64,000 bases of DNA from Climacteris rufus (GCA_013398175.1 VZRZ01008555.1:2698492-2762491); one strand, 5' to 3'. Counted from the first letter of the stretch, positions 13,670-25,820 are shown. A program made the numbers and translations. The notes: generated from the sequence alone by a model not told the origin.

Positions 13670-13999
13670 AGAAGAGTGTTCGTAACAAGGTGAGAACTTA
13701 ACAATATGACTGGAATTAATTAGATTTCAACACGAACACAACACCCTAAGCTGCCTTTTTATCCCTTTAGTAGAGAAAAATGGGCACTTTCATAATGTAA
13801 TTGATCTGATAACATTCAGACTGAGATGAAACCTTGGCCTTTGTAGTGGCCACTTTTTCACTTTGATGAAAAGGAAGCTTATGGTGGCTAAATCAGCTAT
13901 AGAGATCTTAAACACAGATAGTAAAATTTTATCCAATGAGCTGGTAGCTATGGGAAAAGATCAATGTGTTTCATATTTAATCTAGATTAGACTAAATTA
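13670..13999. other. Unique AT-rich sequence
   Basis: Nothing is recognised in this interval apart from AT-rich composition. Confidence 0.45.
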
Positions 14000-14051
14000 A
14001 TTAGACTAAGGCAAATGAAATTTGAGACTAATTAGACTAAGGCAAATGAAA
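14000..14051 (+). repeat. Short direct duplication, 31-bp period
   Basis: A 21-bp word beginning ATTAGACTAAGGCAAATGAA occurs at 14000-14020 and again, identically, at 14031-14051. A partial third TTAGACTAAA copy lies just upstream, near 13987. This is a small tandem duplication (period 31 bp) with no sign of a longer array. Confidence 0.85.
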
Positions 14052-15349
14052 AATCCTAGTAGCCACACAAAGGATTTTCTCAAATACTGTGATTTAAGTC
14101 ACTACTATTCCTAACTAGCCATTCATCTCACCAGATATGACTACCTACTTTGGAGTGAGCTGAATGGTGTTTTGCACTTCATTGACTAAATTGCTATTTA
14201 GGCTGCTTTGCCCATTGACCAAATCCAACCTGTTATCTGGGACTGCCTAATATCACTTTATATCAGTTTATTTGTATCAAGAACATTGCAAGATGCAGTT
14301 TTCTGTTTATAGTGTATAGATTAACACAAGAGCAATTTTTTTGCCAAGAATTAGCTGGTTCTCTATTTTAAATTATTTAAAAATTATCCTACCCTCCTAA
14401 TACACTAGTCCTTTAAAAAACCCTTTGTAGACTTGCAGAGTAAAAATATGATTCTTAGTTTCCCTATATTTAGAATTTTACAGGTTATTGAAATTGCATA
14501 AACTGGAAATAATTGCGGTCAGCTGGCATAGTGCAATAATTTCATTTTAGTTCATTTCTAGCCTGTACTTGTTTATAAAGCATCTTGTTGTTTTAACATC
14601 TGTCGCTTTTGAGATATAATTATCACTTCAGATCTTCTATCGTTTCAAAATAATCTTGAACAACAGAGGTTATTTGTTCATCCTCCTTTTCCATTCACAG
14701 ATGGAGGTGATTGATAGTAAACCAAATTCTTCTTCCTTATCCATCCTCACCTAAGACAGATCCTCTGGTTACCCCATTCTGACAGAACAGCAAGATCTGA
14801 GTCTTTGTCTCTGCTGTACAGCTTGCCAGGTGCATTATCCTGACTTATTCATACGACTTGGCTTTCTCTTCTAAGTATTTCTACCATACCATACCCTCTT
14901 TGACAGCATTTACATACGATATTGAATGTTTCTTTATAATTGTAATACTCACAAAAAAAAAAAATCTTCCTAGTAGATGTCTTTACTAATAGAGGCTGCC
15001 TGTTGTTCTACACTGACAAACTTGTTTTATGATAATAAAATCACTTCTAACAGAACATGTTTCAAAGATTTCACTGACACCTCTAATACGTATTTAATGC
15101 AAATTCTCCCACCATTAAAACTGCTTTGATGGTATCCCTGAAAGTTGTGTTTGGTACCTATGGAAAACAAGGGAGAGAACAGGAGAAGAGAGGAAGAGAG
15201 TTGTATGGATTTCTAGCCAGCAGCTACCCTAGAGTCCTAAAAATATCTACCAGTGTCCAGATTTCTTGAGAACAGGAGACATTCTTCTACCAAGCAGGGA
15301 CGTTCTGGCTCATCATGCCTCATTCCCTTTTTCATCTACACCATGATGT
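14052..15349. other. Gene-free AT-rich stretch
   Basis: No ORF over 60 residues is worth listing. A 13-A run lies at about 14952-14964. No transposon or RNA signature is seen. Confidence 0.45.
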
Positions 15350-15540
15350 CTTCTAATTGATTCTTTAATGACCTCCGTGTTTTTGCCTTAACTATCTTGC
15401 CTAGTAAGCCATTCCACACATTTATGATTCGCTGCTTGAAAAAAATACTTCCTGACATCTGTTCTGAATTTGTTTTTCTTTAATTTTCTTTTATGCCCTC
15501 TCGTTCTATCATCTGTGTTGGGCTGAAAATAGGAACCCAT
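15350..15540 (-). mobile_element. Old, diverged CR1-like LINE relic
   Basis: The order of words parallels the CR1 ORF2 C-terminal region read on the minus strand: CTAGTAAGCCATTCCACACA, then CTGCTTGAAAAAAATACTTC, then CTGACATCTGTTCTGAATTT. In young CR1 the matching parts are 'cctgttccagtgcc', 'gtgaagaaccttttcc' and 'taatatccaacct'. Divergence is far greater than in the other CR1 copies here, and no 3' tail is visible. It is probably an ancient CR1/L3-type insertion. Boundaries are approximate. Confidence 0.5.
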
Positions 15541-18500
15541 GTTGACATTTTCTGAACCATTTAAATTTTATGTTCTTTAATTAAAAGACTCCTTCTCAAC
15601 TAGACAGAAGTCTAACCTGATGGTGGAGAATATAGTACTGTATTTAAAATAAAATATTACTTTTATAAACATAAAAATTCATTGATATGTATATTTAGTA
15701 TTCCATAGTTCAATTCATCAATGTCTCCTAAAGAGAAAATTCCAACATTTGCTAAGGTTCTCTCACAAACATACAGAGGGCATGGAATATACTAAAAACA
15801 CTAAAAAGGACCAGGACCTAATGGGTTTTTTTTCTTGTTTTGTCTATGACATCCTTTATTTTATGGTTGTATTCTTCTTCAGATATCCTAATTATATGCA
15901 CATCATTGGAACTGAAGTTTACTCTTAGTCAGATTTTCACATTAAATAAGAAATTTTCAAAAAATGCTAAACATTTTACCTTTTCAAAAATAGATTTTTT
16001 CAAAGATATCTCAATTTGGACTGCCAGAGATTGGAAGGAATATCCTCCCAGTTGTTCTTAAAGGACAGAAATAACTGAGAGCTGTGAGTAACTTTAACCA
16101 CCATGGCTTTGTTGGTGTTGATGCTCCAATCCAATCTCAAACCTTGACAATGTATGCTTTTTTAACTGGTCAATGTTGTGAATTTATTTAAAATCATGCT
16201 TATCAGTGTGTTTTTACTTCTGTTAATCCCTCCTCTAGTTTTTCACTCATTATTTTTCTCTTCCCTTTTGCAAAACAATGACTAAAGTATCAAGATTACC
16301 CTGATACTCTGAAGTTTCAGTCACCACAGTCAACTGTAGTAGCATTAAAAGTGATTTTAGTTTCAACCATTTTACATGGCTAATGAACAAATATCTTTTT
16401 AGTCCTTGCACTTGGTATGGTCAGGCAAATCTTTCCTGACACAGGTTCTGAGGAGCATTGCATATTCTAGCTCAGTATGCAAGCACCCTTCTTGGGAAGG
16501 ACCAAAACAATAACCCAAAATATAGCTGTGAAAAAATGTAGATGATCATAGTGGGACAGAGTGGAATTTTGATTCCTCTGAATGCTATACTAGGGAGACT
16601 TTATAGCAAAAATCTCACTTGTTAAAAGCACGGCTATTCTTATTAACAGATTGAACACAGAAAGAAAAGAAGAAATATAGACAAAGATTGTAAAGCTCAA
16701 AAAAAAAATCAAACCAGAAATTTTACCATTTTGAGTAATTTAAAATGCAATTTTAGATCCCATGCCAATTTTAGAAACCATGCATTTAAGTAATATTTCT
16801 GGGAATGTAATTGATTTGTGAGAGAGGAATCAAGTCCTCTCACTTCCCTGAGCCCGTATGCAGTGTGGAAAAGGACCCCTTGTTTTTCCTATGTAGATCA
16901 GAAGTAGCCCAAAAGGCAAAAGAAAAAGAAAGTGCCATTTTCCTGCACCTGAGGGCTGCAGAGGAGAAAAAGGGCAAGCACTAACCCCTCCCAACCAATT
17001 TTAGCAATAACTTTTTTCCACTTCACTTTAGCACCTTTCTGCTTAGATTTTAACATCCTTCTGTCAAACTCTTATTGCCCTTCTTTTTAACCATAGCCAT
17101 ATTCTCTGATCTTTTCTGCTGGTGCTCTAAACGTGTTCAGATAAGATCATGTATTACTATCCAAGCAGACAATAGGACCAAGGAGCTCCAGTATGTCATG
17201 TTTGAGTGTCATATACCCTCCAGTACTTTGCAGTTTGTACTGCTTTTTGTGCCAAGTGCCTTGACTGAGCCTGTATCTGTAGAATTTAGACCAGTTTCAG
17301 AAACTTACACAGAAAAAAAGTAATGCAGAATCAGTTTAACAGAATGAGAAGAGATAGACATCTCGACAATTTTCCAGGGTAATTTGGCTTGATGCTTATG
17401 CCTAAAATTCATTTTGTTAGAGTGACTGATCTACAGCAGAACTGTGTAATGAATGGACAGCTAGGTTAATGTCAACGTGCTGCTAGAGGCAGAAGCCAAA
17501 AATTCTCTTTAATGTCGCCTCATTAGGAAGCCCCCGTGTAAGCATCTTTCCCAGAATACTGTGAGAATCTGTGTGCCAGAGCTAGTGGGAGGGATCCTCC
17601 ACCAGCTGCCAAACATGACATTTCTGGACAGGCTGCTGAACCCTCAGCAGGTGATATCTGTGAAGCAGCCTTTCATCTTCCTGTCTCTCAATGGCTTGGT
17701 ACCTGCATGGGGCAGGGATCCCAGAGAGGCTCTATGAATGCAGCCTGTCTCTTTCTCCCAGCTGGGCTTCCACAGCCACAGGCTGAGGATCCCTGAATTT
17801 GAGTTTCTGGTGTTAACATCTGCTCTCAGAGCCTCTTTTGTCCATTTCTCTCTTTATGTGCTGACAGCTAAAGCCCAGTCCAGCCAGTATAAACTGTTTG
17901 TAATCATCAGAACACAATCTACTGACTGTTTACAGCTTACAAGAAATAGGTATATTTTTTCACTTCTGTAGGGTATTTAACTGAGTAGGAGAATGATTAG
18001 CCAGCAGAAAGGATTGAGCAGTTTAGAAATTTTTCATTTGCTGTTAAACAAAGGACAGCTTAAAAGCATGAATCTGAGTGAAAATCTATTTAGAGTTTAC
18101 AGTAGTATCAGAAGAATTTAGAATTTTAAAACATTGTTACACAACCTGTGGCTTTCTTGAATAGAATGCTGTTAAACAATTTTCTGAGATGGGAAAAATA
18201 AAACAAAATGGAAAAAATAGAAAAGTGGGGTTTTTTTCTTTTTCACAAAGCCCCTAAAAGGCAAATGTTCTTTTCACAAAATTCCAAATGTTGCTAAATG
18301 TAATTTATTCATAACAATTAATGTTATCGCAATGAATACCAAATGAATTGCTAATCATTGGCCACCCTGTTTTAAAGTGTTACCTATCCATCTGTCTGTT
18401 TTGCTAAAGGTACTTTTCATAACATATGTTTATTTTGGCTGTTTGAATGCCACTAGCAATGGCACAGTCATCCATCAGAAGGACATTCAAATACATAATA

Positions 18501-18609
18501 ACCAAAAAGTTGTTCAAAAACATTTTCATGTCTAGATATTCCTGGTTTACTTTTCTTTATGAAGGAAGCAAGGATTTAACTCAGTGATGAACAAATGTGG
18601 GTGAGAAGA
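15541..18609. other. Gene-free stretch
   Basis: There are short ORFs only (82 aa at 17075-17323 and 77 aa at 17738-17971, both plus), without domains. The patch 17340-17720 is less AT-rich than its surroundings. No repeats are recognised. Confidence 0.45.
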
Positions 18610-18945
18610 TTATTTCTTGCGGCCAGAGGATAAGGATGTAATGATAGGACATGGTGGAATGGTCTTAAGCTGAAAGAGAGTAGGTTTAGCTATTAGGAAA
18701 AATTCTTTGCTGTGAGGCTAGTGAGGCACTGGAACAGGTTGCCTGAAGAGGTTGTGGAATCCTCATCCATGGAGGTATTTAAGACCAAACTGGATGCAGC
18801 TCTGAGTAACCTGGTCTAGTGGAAGGTTTCCTACCCATGAGAGGGGGTTGGAACTCGATGATCTTTAAGGTCACTTCCAGCTCAAACCATTCTATGGTTC
18901 TATGGTTCTATGGTTCTATGGTTCTATGGTTCTATGGTTCTATGG
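18610..18945 (+). mobile_element. CR1 LINE 3' fragment with expanded tail
   Basis: About 335 bp of a plus-strand CR1 are present. Recognisable blocks in order are GATGTAATGATAGGACA, GGCACTGGAACAGGTTGCCT, GAGGTTGTGGAATCCTCATC and GGTTGGAACTCGATGATCTT. They end in seven uninterrupted TTCTATGG units at 18890-18945. CR1 tails normally have two to four 8-bp units, so this tail has grown into a minisatellite. The ORF2 C-terminus is frame-broken, and the element is 5'-truncated and inactive. Confidence 0.92.
18890..18945 (+). repeat. (TTCTATGG)7 octamer array
   Basis: Seven perfect copies of TTCTATGG form the end of the CR1 copy. Because the unit is the CR1 3' tail itself, the array most likely grew by slippage after, or during, target-primed insertion. 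Length variation between individuals is likely. Confidence 0.95.
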
Positions 18946-21900
18946 ATAGGAAACATAAGGTCTGGATCTTCTCTGACTTCTGCCACAGGCAGCCTGGCAC
19001 TCATGATCTTGAGCCTTTCAGAATAGAACAAGAATCTAAGTGGATGTTTAAGAGTTGAAATTACATTCAATTACAAATTGATTTTGAGTCCTAAATTGTC
19101 CTTAAATAAATCAACCACTACTTTTGGGTTTTCCTATTTGGTGTTTGTAAAATGAGCATCCCAGCAAGCTTTTAACTGTGATAATAGATTTGTAGATATT
19201 CATATTAAATATTGGGAACGTCATACTAAAGGAGCACAGTAACTCTGTGTGTTACCATCTTCATGAAGTTCTTCTTCTGACACTGGTGAAAGAGTACAAT
19301 GACATTTTTTGCTACCACGTATTTTCAGTTAACCAGTGCCAAAATTTGCTAAAACATAAATAATAGCAGTGTTTGATAGGGAGCATTGCCCTATGCACCA
19401 AATGTGAGCTGTGCATGGCTGAACACCTGGCCTGGCTTGGCCTGGCTCTTCAGCAGGGGCACTACACCTACACCTTTGTGCCTACAGCCTGTCGCAACAG
19501 CCACTGACAGCAACAATAAAGATCTGACTTGCAGCCTGAGGGCAGATAGAAGCCTGAAAGGTACACCTTAGAAGGCCAGCTATGAGCAGGCTAGGTACCA
19601 AGAGGTATCTTCACTACAGGAAAATAGTGAGTTTTGGCCTCAATGTAGGTTAGAAAACAAGACTAAACACCTGCATGATGTATTCAATATTAATAGGTGG
19701 TGACATGTAACCAGGCTTGTAATCCTAACAAATAATTTAGTTTTCTATTCTAGCTGGAACATCCAGAAAGACATTTACAGGGAAAAAAAAAAAAAAGAAA
19801 AGAAAGGAAAAAAATATATATATGCCAATATAAGTATTTAGAAATTAATTTAAAATTTGAGGAACTCTCAGTATCTGTTTGTGGATTTAGATCATGAGCA
19901 CTTCTGAATTTGTACCCACCTAGTCTTTCTCTGTGGGTACAAGGCATGGGTGAATGTTGGATATTGTGTTGTGAATACTACAGCATATAAACACAAATAA
20001 TAAAAAATATCTATACATTCAGCTGATTACTTGGAACTCTAGACCATTATAATTATAAAGTAATCTCCCAAATAGAATTTTAAAGCAATGTAAGTGTTAC
20101 TAGATCCTGAGAATATTTCCAAAAACCATGAATAAAGAGCAAAATAGATCTGATTTTCATCACTCTGAAAAAGTAATTATTTCACACAGTAAAGCAAGAC
20201 CTAGTAACTCAGAAGAAAACACAACCACTCTCTGAGTCATCATCCTGCACTTTGCCAGGGATGTTTGGAAGAAAAAACAAAACAACAAACCACAAAGAGC
20301 AGTGGATGTCCTTAAATCCAGTACTGTGGAGAACACAAATATTAAAGGATAAAGGTATAATGTTGTCTTCTTTAGCAATTATATCATGTAGGTAGCTAAG
20401 AAAAGTGTCATAAACCTTTCTGTTATATTGAGGAATCAGTTTTTCAATTATAATAAATTAATGTCAGCTTCCAAAAATGTGCACAACTCAGTCCTCTTTT
20501 TGTATGTCTATTTACATTCAACCACATATATTCAATTTCACATCTCCATTAAATTTCCTGTTCACAAAATCAATATTCTGGTTCAGCACCTTCTCAGTGA
20601 ACAGATTCTCTGGAGAGCAGTGCCAGTCTTTTGCATAGTGTTCACCAGCATGAAGGCAGGGGAACCACCTGCTTGTGTCTGAAGTTCTGCTTTTCAGAAA
20701 CTGTCATCTTGAAATTATATCATCTAAACTCTTAGAGATCCTTGGAATCAAAATACTCTAATTTGTTGCTTGATTTATTTTCCTAAAGCCAGGTATACAA
20801 TTATTTTGTCATTTCGAAGTGAAGAAAATCAATGCAGAAAACAAAAAAAAAAAAACACCAAAAAGCACAAACAAACAAACAAACAAAACCAAGGGGAAAA
20901 AAAAATAAACAAGACCTTAACCAACCTGGAAAGGAGAAAAAACAAGTGAAATGCAAAATTATCAGTTGTCCAGGATAATAAATAAACTGCTTGTTAAAAC
21001 TGCTGGTTAGTGAAGAACATCCTCTGGCCAAGGACAGGAATACAAATTGAGATACATGAGCCTTGAACAAAATTTCTCTATGTCTTTGAATTTATTGACC
21101 AAATGCATACATATTTTTAAAAGATCTGGATTTAGGTTGTTTTGGGGTTTTTTAAATTATTGTAAAGGAATTCGTTTGCATTATAATCTTTGCGAAAATA
21201 ATGATACCTTCCATCTGATTCTAATTTACTGTCAGAAAAATGTCAAGGAAGGAAGGGAAGAATCTTTTAATGTTTATTTCTGCTGTTTGAAAACGCTGTG
21301 AAAAAGTCACAGTGACTCTGGTGGGGGCTCTTTGATGGAAGTTTTTATGAAGTTAATGTTGCAGAGAGATGGTCGGAAGCCCCCAACAAGCGGACTGTGG
21401 CGTGTCGAGTGGTCAAACGATTCCATCTGTAGTTAAATCTGCTACTGGAAGCATTTATCAACCTCCCAGTTGTTTAATTTGGGTTCCTGCTGCTCCCACA
21501 GTCTATCTGGATTTTGTCATTTACTAGAGCTGCACCCTTGCTAGGTTTGGAAAGAAAAGCAAAACTGTACAAATGTTTCAGCTGCTTCAGATATTCTGTT
21601 CGGAAACCAGAAATCCTGAAATCCCCAATGCTCTTATAACTTTCCTTGTATAATCTATTTTTTAGATAAGTGAGCACTTACTTTTGAGTGAGGGAGTCTT
21701 TGAAAACTTTACTTACAGTGTTAACTAAACTTACTAATTGCAATCTAAGCCCAATTCTTTTTTTACTAAAAAGACCAAAGCTGAACTGCAAAAGGGAACC
21801 ATCCTCCTTTGAACTTGTAAAAATCTAAATCTTGATTTTATAGCTTCATTCTTCTTCTCCAAACAGCTTAATCTAGCAGATTGCTTATACATATTTAACA

Positions 21901-22940
21901 CTTTGTTCTCCTCTCCCTCACCTTCATCTGCATCATTTTTTCAGTTCCACTGCTGGCCTGTGACATTCCAAATACAAGGGGACCTTAGAGTTTCTGCTTT
22001 CAGACTGTTTCCTCACTTTTCCAGTCAACTTACCGTGACTGCAGCCGAGAGGCAAAACTTGTTGGCCTGAATAATTAACAAATGGTTCTTATGCATAAGT
22101 CAGTCTGGAGCCACAGAGAGAAGTCTAGGATCTCCTTCCCACTGCAGTAGTCCCTCTCCTTTATGATATTGTGAACCTTAAGTGTCTTAGCTGGAAATTG
22201 TCTCTTTATAATGTCTTTCCATGCTGCATGATCCATTCCAGGAGGAGAAAGCGTTACATTACCATTTGCATTTCATTCTTTTTCTAGCAGAAAGGGGGCA
22301 TCACACAGAGCTCTTAACTGGGAAGAGGATCAGCACTCATCAGGAGATCTAGAGGTGGAAGGAACCAAATCCTGTTAGTAGTCATGTTATCCAAGAATTC
22401 TGGTTAAGCATTATTGTTACTTGAATTAATACTTCTTCCAGTGGTGTTGGATTGGCAATGTTTTAGCAGAGCTGCAGACACCAGCCAGAAAAGAAAGATG
22501 AGTCAACGGACACTTAATAAAAATGAACCCCAAAACCAGCAGATGAATGAGAAAGAAACACAATGAGAGAGGAAGTAAAGTAGGAAAAGGCATAAAATAC
22601 AAACCCATGTACATAACCTCTGGATGACAACCATATCAAGTATGTTGATATAACAGCTCCTTGGAACAATTACATTTTTCATTCCACTGCATGTAGTTAG
22701 AATATCCCTTTGTACGGTGTGATCTGGATGCCAATATCATACTGTTGGAAGCATCTACAACAAGAGCAGTTTGATATTATTTCTTTTATTGTGGAACTAA
22801 TAGAAGCAAGAATTAATTGCAAGAGCAATAATTTGCCTTCATGTCAACTATATTTGATACACTTCTCACATTCAAACTATTGTATAGGGAAAGAAAATAA
22901 GATCAGAATAGAAGCTGAAATGAAAAAAGATAGAGGGAAG
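18946..22940. other. Gene-free stretch with minor simple repeats
   Basis: The interval holds a poly-A/AT tract at about 19780-19820, and an A-rich patch at 20837-20905 with (CAAA)n at 20868-20888. The segment 21300-21480 keeps several CpGs and is discussed as a possible conserved element. ORFs (up to 91 aa) have no recognisable domain. Confidence 0.45.
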
Positions 22941-23123
22941 GAAGGAAAGGAAAGGAAAGGAAAGGAAAGGAAAGGAAAGGAAAGGAAAGGAAAGGAAAGG
23001 AAAGGAAAGGAAAGGAAAGGAAAGGAAAGGAAAGGAAAAAAGAGAAAGGAAGGAAGAAAGGAAGGAAGGAAGGAAGGAAGGAAGGAAGGAAGGAAGGAAG
23101 GAAGGAAGGAAGGAAGGAAGGAA

Positions 23124-23180
<57 letters not shown>
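22941..23180 (+). repeat. Three-zone purine microsatellite: GGAAA, GGAA, AAAG
   Basis: A 240-bp pure purine tract has three consecutive zones. (GGAAA)n runs from about 22944 to 23036. (GGAA)n follows from about 23057 to 23126. (AAAG)n ends the tract from about 23127 to 23180. The 215-aa plus-strand ORF and two minus-strand ORFs across it, coding KERKG/KEGR repeats or SFLSF repeats, are by-products of the repeat and not genes. The tract abuts the end of a minus-strand LTR and may have started in its terminal pyrimidine-rich part. Confidence 0.97.
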
Positions 23181-23181
<1 letters not shown>

Positions 23182-23194
23182 GAAGAAAAACACT

Positions 23195-23944
23195 TCCTCA
23201 CTTTCCCCCTTATCTCCCCCCACACCTGGACGCAGGAGAAGACAGAAGAATAAGACTGAGAGATTCCAGGTATCAAGGTGAAGGCAGGAAAATCAAGTAC
23301 TGTCATGGACAAAACAAACTCAACTTGAGGTATTTAATTTATTGCCAAATTACATAACTATTTAATTAACGATTAGAGCATTGGCAAACAAAATGAGACA
23401 AACATTATACTCTTAGGGAAAAATCACCTTTTCCTCCAGTTTCCCAGGAAAGGAGGACTCCTGTCCTTCCTCTTTCCTTGTTTCCACTGCATTCATTCAC
23501 TTCAGACTCCTCTCTGCCCTTATTATTGACACAGGTTGTACTCAGTCCCTGTGACCAAGGCAACTAGCAGCACCAAAGCTGTGGGTCAGTTACACAGTAG
23601 ATTCTCTCTTTGTTTATCACCCTTTGCCTATGCTCCACTGTGGGTTTTCCAAAGGCCACATCTCCTTAGTCATGTACTTGTTCCCCCTCCTCTGATTTTT
23701 TTTTCCCCTCTCGTTTCTTGTTCTTTTGTTCTCTCTGCTTCTGGGATTTTCTGCCCTTTCTTATATACGTTTTCAAAAAGGTGCCACTAATTCAGCTGAT
23801 GACATCAGTTGTGCCCTGTGGTAGGTCTGCTTTGGAGATACTGGCTGTATCCAACAAAAGTCAGTCAGCCCCATGTCTCTTGCCCCAAAGATCACTCCTG
23901 CAGCCCTCTCCACTGCCAAAATTTTGCTGTTCATACCAAATACA
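23195..23944 (-). mobile_element. Solo LTR of an avian endogenous retrovirus, ERVL-like, 3' end lost
   Basis: Read on the minus strand, the element starts at 23944 with TGTATTTGGTATGAACAGCA, the TG start of an avian LTR group that I recall as 'TGTATTGGGTTT..GGCAAGG'. It runs to a polyadenylation signal AATAAA (plus 23338-23343) followed by CTCAAGTTGAGTTTGTTTTG, also typical of this group. The expected 3' terminus (..CCACA) is not present; the sequence passes into the purine microsatellite instead. No gag, pol or env remains, so this is a solo LTR relic. Family name is not verified. Confidence 0.7.
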
Positions 23945-24202
23945 TTTATGAGAAAATTAGATCTATACTATCACTGATATGTTTGGTGGGAGCGTTAATC
24001 AGTGTCACAAGTGAGAGAAGACCCAAGCCAGTCCATACTTCATCTATGTGTGGAAGGATGCAGAGAAGGTGGAGGACCTTCTGACTTTCAGATATCTCAG
24101 TGGATAATTCCTTTTGTTCCAAATCAAAGTCTCTTTTCTATAAGGTGCAAGGGTTACTACAGATTAGTACAAGACATGACGGCAACCTGTGCTATTTGGA
24201 GT

Positions 24203-24970
24203 TCATAGAATCATAGAATATTCTGAGTTGGCAAGTGACCACAAGGATCATCAAAGTCCAACTCCTGGCTCTGAACAGGACAGCCCCAAGAGTCACACCA
24301 TGTGCCCAAGAGTGCTGTACAAATGCTTCTTGAACTCTGTTGGCTCAGTGCTGTGACCACTTCCTTGGGGAGCCTATTCCAGTGCCCAACCACCCTCTGT
24401 GTGAAGAACCCTTTTCTAATATCCAACCTAAATCCTCCCTGATTCAGCTTCAGTCCATTCCCTTGGGTCCTGTCACTGGTCACCAGAGAGAAGAGATCAG
24501 TGTCTGTCCCTCCTCTTCCTTTTGTAAGGAAGCCGTAGATCACAGTGAGGTCTCCCCTCAGTCTCCTCCAGACTGAACAGAGGAAATTACTTCACCCACT
24601 CCTCACATGGCTTCCTCTCAAGGCCTTTCACCATCCTTGTTGCCCTCCTTTGGATGCTCTCCAATAGTTTAATATATTTTTATATTGTGATACCCAAAAC
24701 TGACCTCAGTACACGAGATGGGGGCACCCCAGTGCAGAGCAGAGCGGGACAATCCCCTCCCATGCCTGGCTGACGATGCTGGGCCTGATGCCCCCCCCAG
24801 GACACACTTGGCCCTCCTGGCTGCCAGGGCACTGCTGACTCATATTCAACTTTCTGTCAACAAGGACCTCCAGTTCCCTTTTCTAAGCACTTCTCTCCAG
24901 TGTCTCATTCCCCAGTCTGTAGGTACACCCAGGGTTGCCCCATCTCAGAAGCAGAATCCAGCACTTGCTC
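24203..24970 (-). mobile_element. CR1 LINE, about 770 bp, longest CR1 copy in the window
   Basis: The 3' tail TTCATAGAATCATAGAATAT lies at the low-coordinate end, so the element is on the minus strand. The minus-strand ORF at 24211-24543 shows the conserved end of the CR1 ORF2 protein: SLVTSDRTQGNGLKL, RLDIRKGFFTQRVVGHWNRL and PKEVVTALS in order. This C-terminal stretch follows the reverse transcriptase domain in many LINEs; the catalytic domain is not included. The upstream part, up to about 24970, is non-continuous in frame. The copy is 5'-truncated and close to the 6.9-kb copy in sequence. Confidence 0.93.
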
Positions 24971-25283
24971 AGAGGGGGCCATGTGTGAAAAAGAATTGCC
25001 TGCCTTACAGAGCCTGGCATTTCAGTCTCATAAGCCCAATTAACTTACACCTGAAATTAAACTGACTCAAGTCATCAGTGCTAGAAGACATTTTGTATTT
25101 ACTTCAACTGCAAGATCTTGTTATTTTTCCAAGTCAACTTCTATGAGGCAACCTCTAGATTATAAATGTTTTCCTCCTTCAGCCTTTTCTTCCATATCTC
25201 TGGTGTGTCCTCTTTCAACTCCTAGTCCACGTATCTGATGCGTGTACTATTGGAACCGATTAGACTCCCTCTGAGTCCAGGCC
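24971..25283. other. Unique sequence between CR1 and LTR
   Basis: This short stretch has no recognisable repeat or gene. It separates the CR1 copy from the solo LTR. Confidence 0.45.
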
Positions 25284-25820
25284 TGCTATATCGGTTCTAA
25301 CTGAGGCAGAGTTCAGCAGCCCTGCCAGTGCTGTGTTTCAGTCGATAACACAGCAGTGTTTTGGCTACTGCTGAGAAGCACTGTCCCTCTAACATTCTCC
25401 CCCATCAAGGGGCAGGGAGTGGGCAAGACCTCAGGAGGGAAAACAAGCAGGCCAGCTGACCCAAAGGAACCAAAGGGATATTCCATACCATATAACATCA
25501 GCTCAGATATAAAAGCCAAGAGAGAGAGGGGGGGGGGGGGACTCTGTAATGTCTGCCTTCCCACGGAACCACTACATGTGCTGCGGCCCTGCTTCCCGGG
25601 ATGTGCCTGAACATCGCTTGCTGATGGGAAGTAGAGATTGACTTCTCCTTCTTTTTGCTTATGCACACAGACCCTTGCTTTTGCTTCTCTATTGTTTCAA
25701 TAAAAACTGCCTTATCTTGACCCACTGATTCATCTTGTCCTTTCCCCTGTCCCTCTGGGGGAGGGAGCTATAGGGCAGCTTGGTGGGCACCTGGCACCTA
25801 GCCAGAGTCAAACCATCACA
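25284..25820 (+). mobile_element. Solo LTR of an avian endogenous retrovirus, near complete
   Basis: The roughly 537-bp element has TG at 25284 and CA at 25819-25820. In order it shows a U3 block (GATAACACAGCAGTGTTTTG, then GGATATTCCATACCATATAA), a TATA box TATAAAA at 25508-25514, a G-run of about 12, a polyadenylation signal AATAAA at 25699-25704, and a U5 end GTGGGCACCTGGCACCTAGC..AACCATCACA. This organisation fixes the plus orientation. I recognise the U3 and U5 words from avian ERVL-type LTRs. No primer-binding site or coding region follows, so it is a solo LTR. No clear target-site duplication is visible. Confidence 0.88.
25508..25514 (+). promoter_or_regulatory. TATA box of the solo LTR
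   Basis: TATAAAA lies about 190 bp before the AATAAA of the same LTR, the spacing expected for a retroviral U3 promoter and R region. It could act as a cryptic promoter, but nothing shows that it does. Confidence 0.6.

Noticed and set aside
22710..23357. 215-residue plus-strand ORF and two long minus-strand ORFs
   Set aside because: They are produced by the GGAAA/GGAA/AAAG microsatellite, giving KERKG or SFLSF repeats, with no other protein character.
24211..24543. 110-residue minus-strand ORF as a host gene
   Set aside because: Its residues match the C-terminal tail of the CR1 LINE ORF2 protein, so it is part of a truncated transposon.
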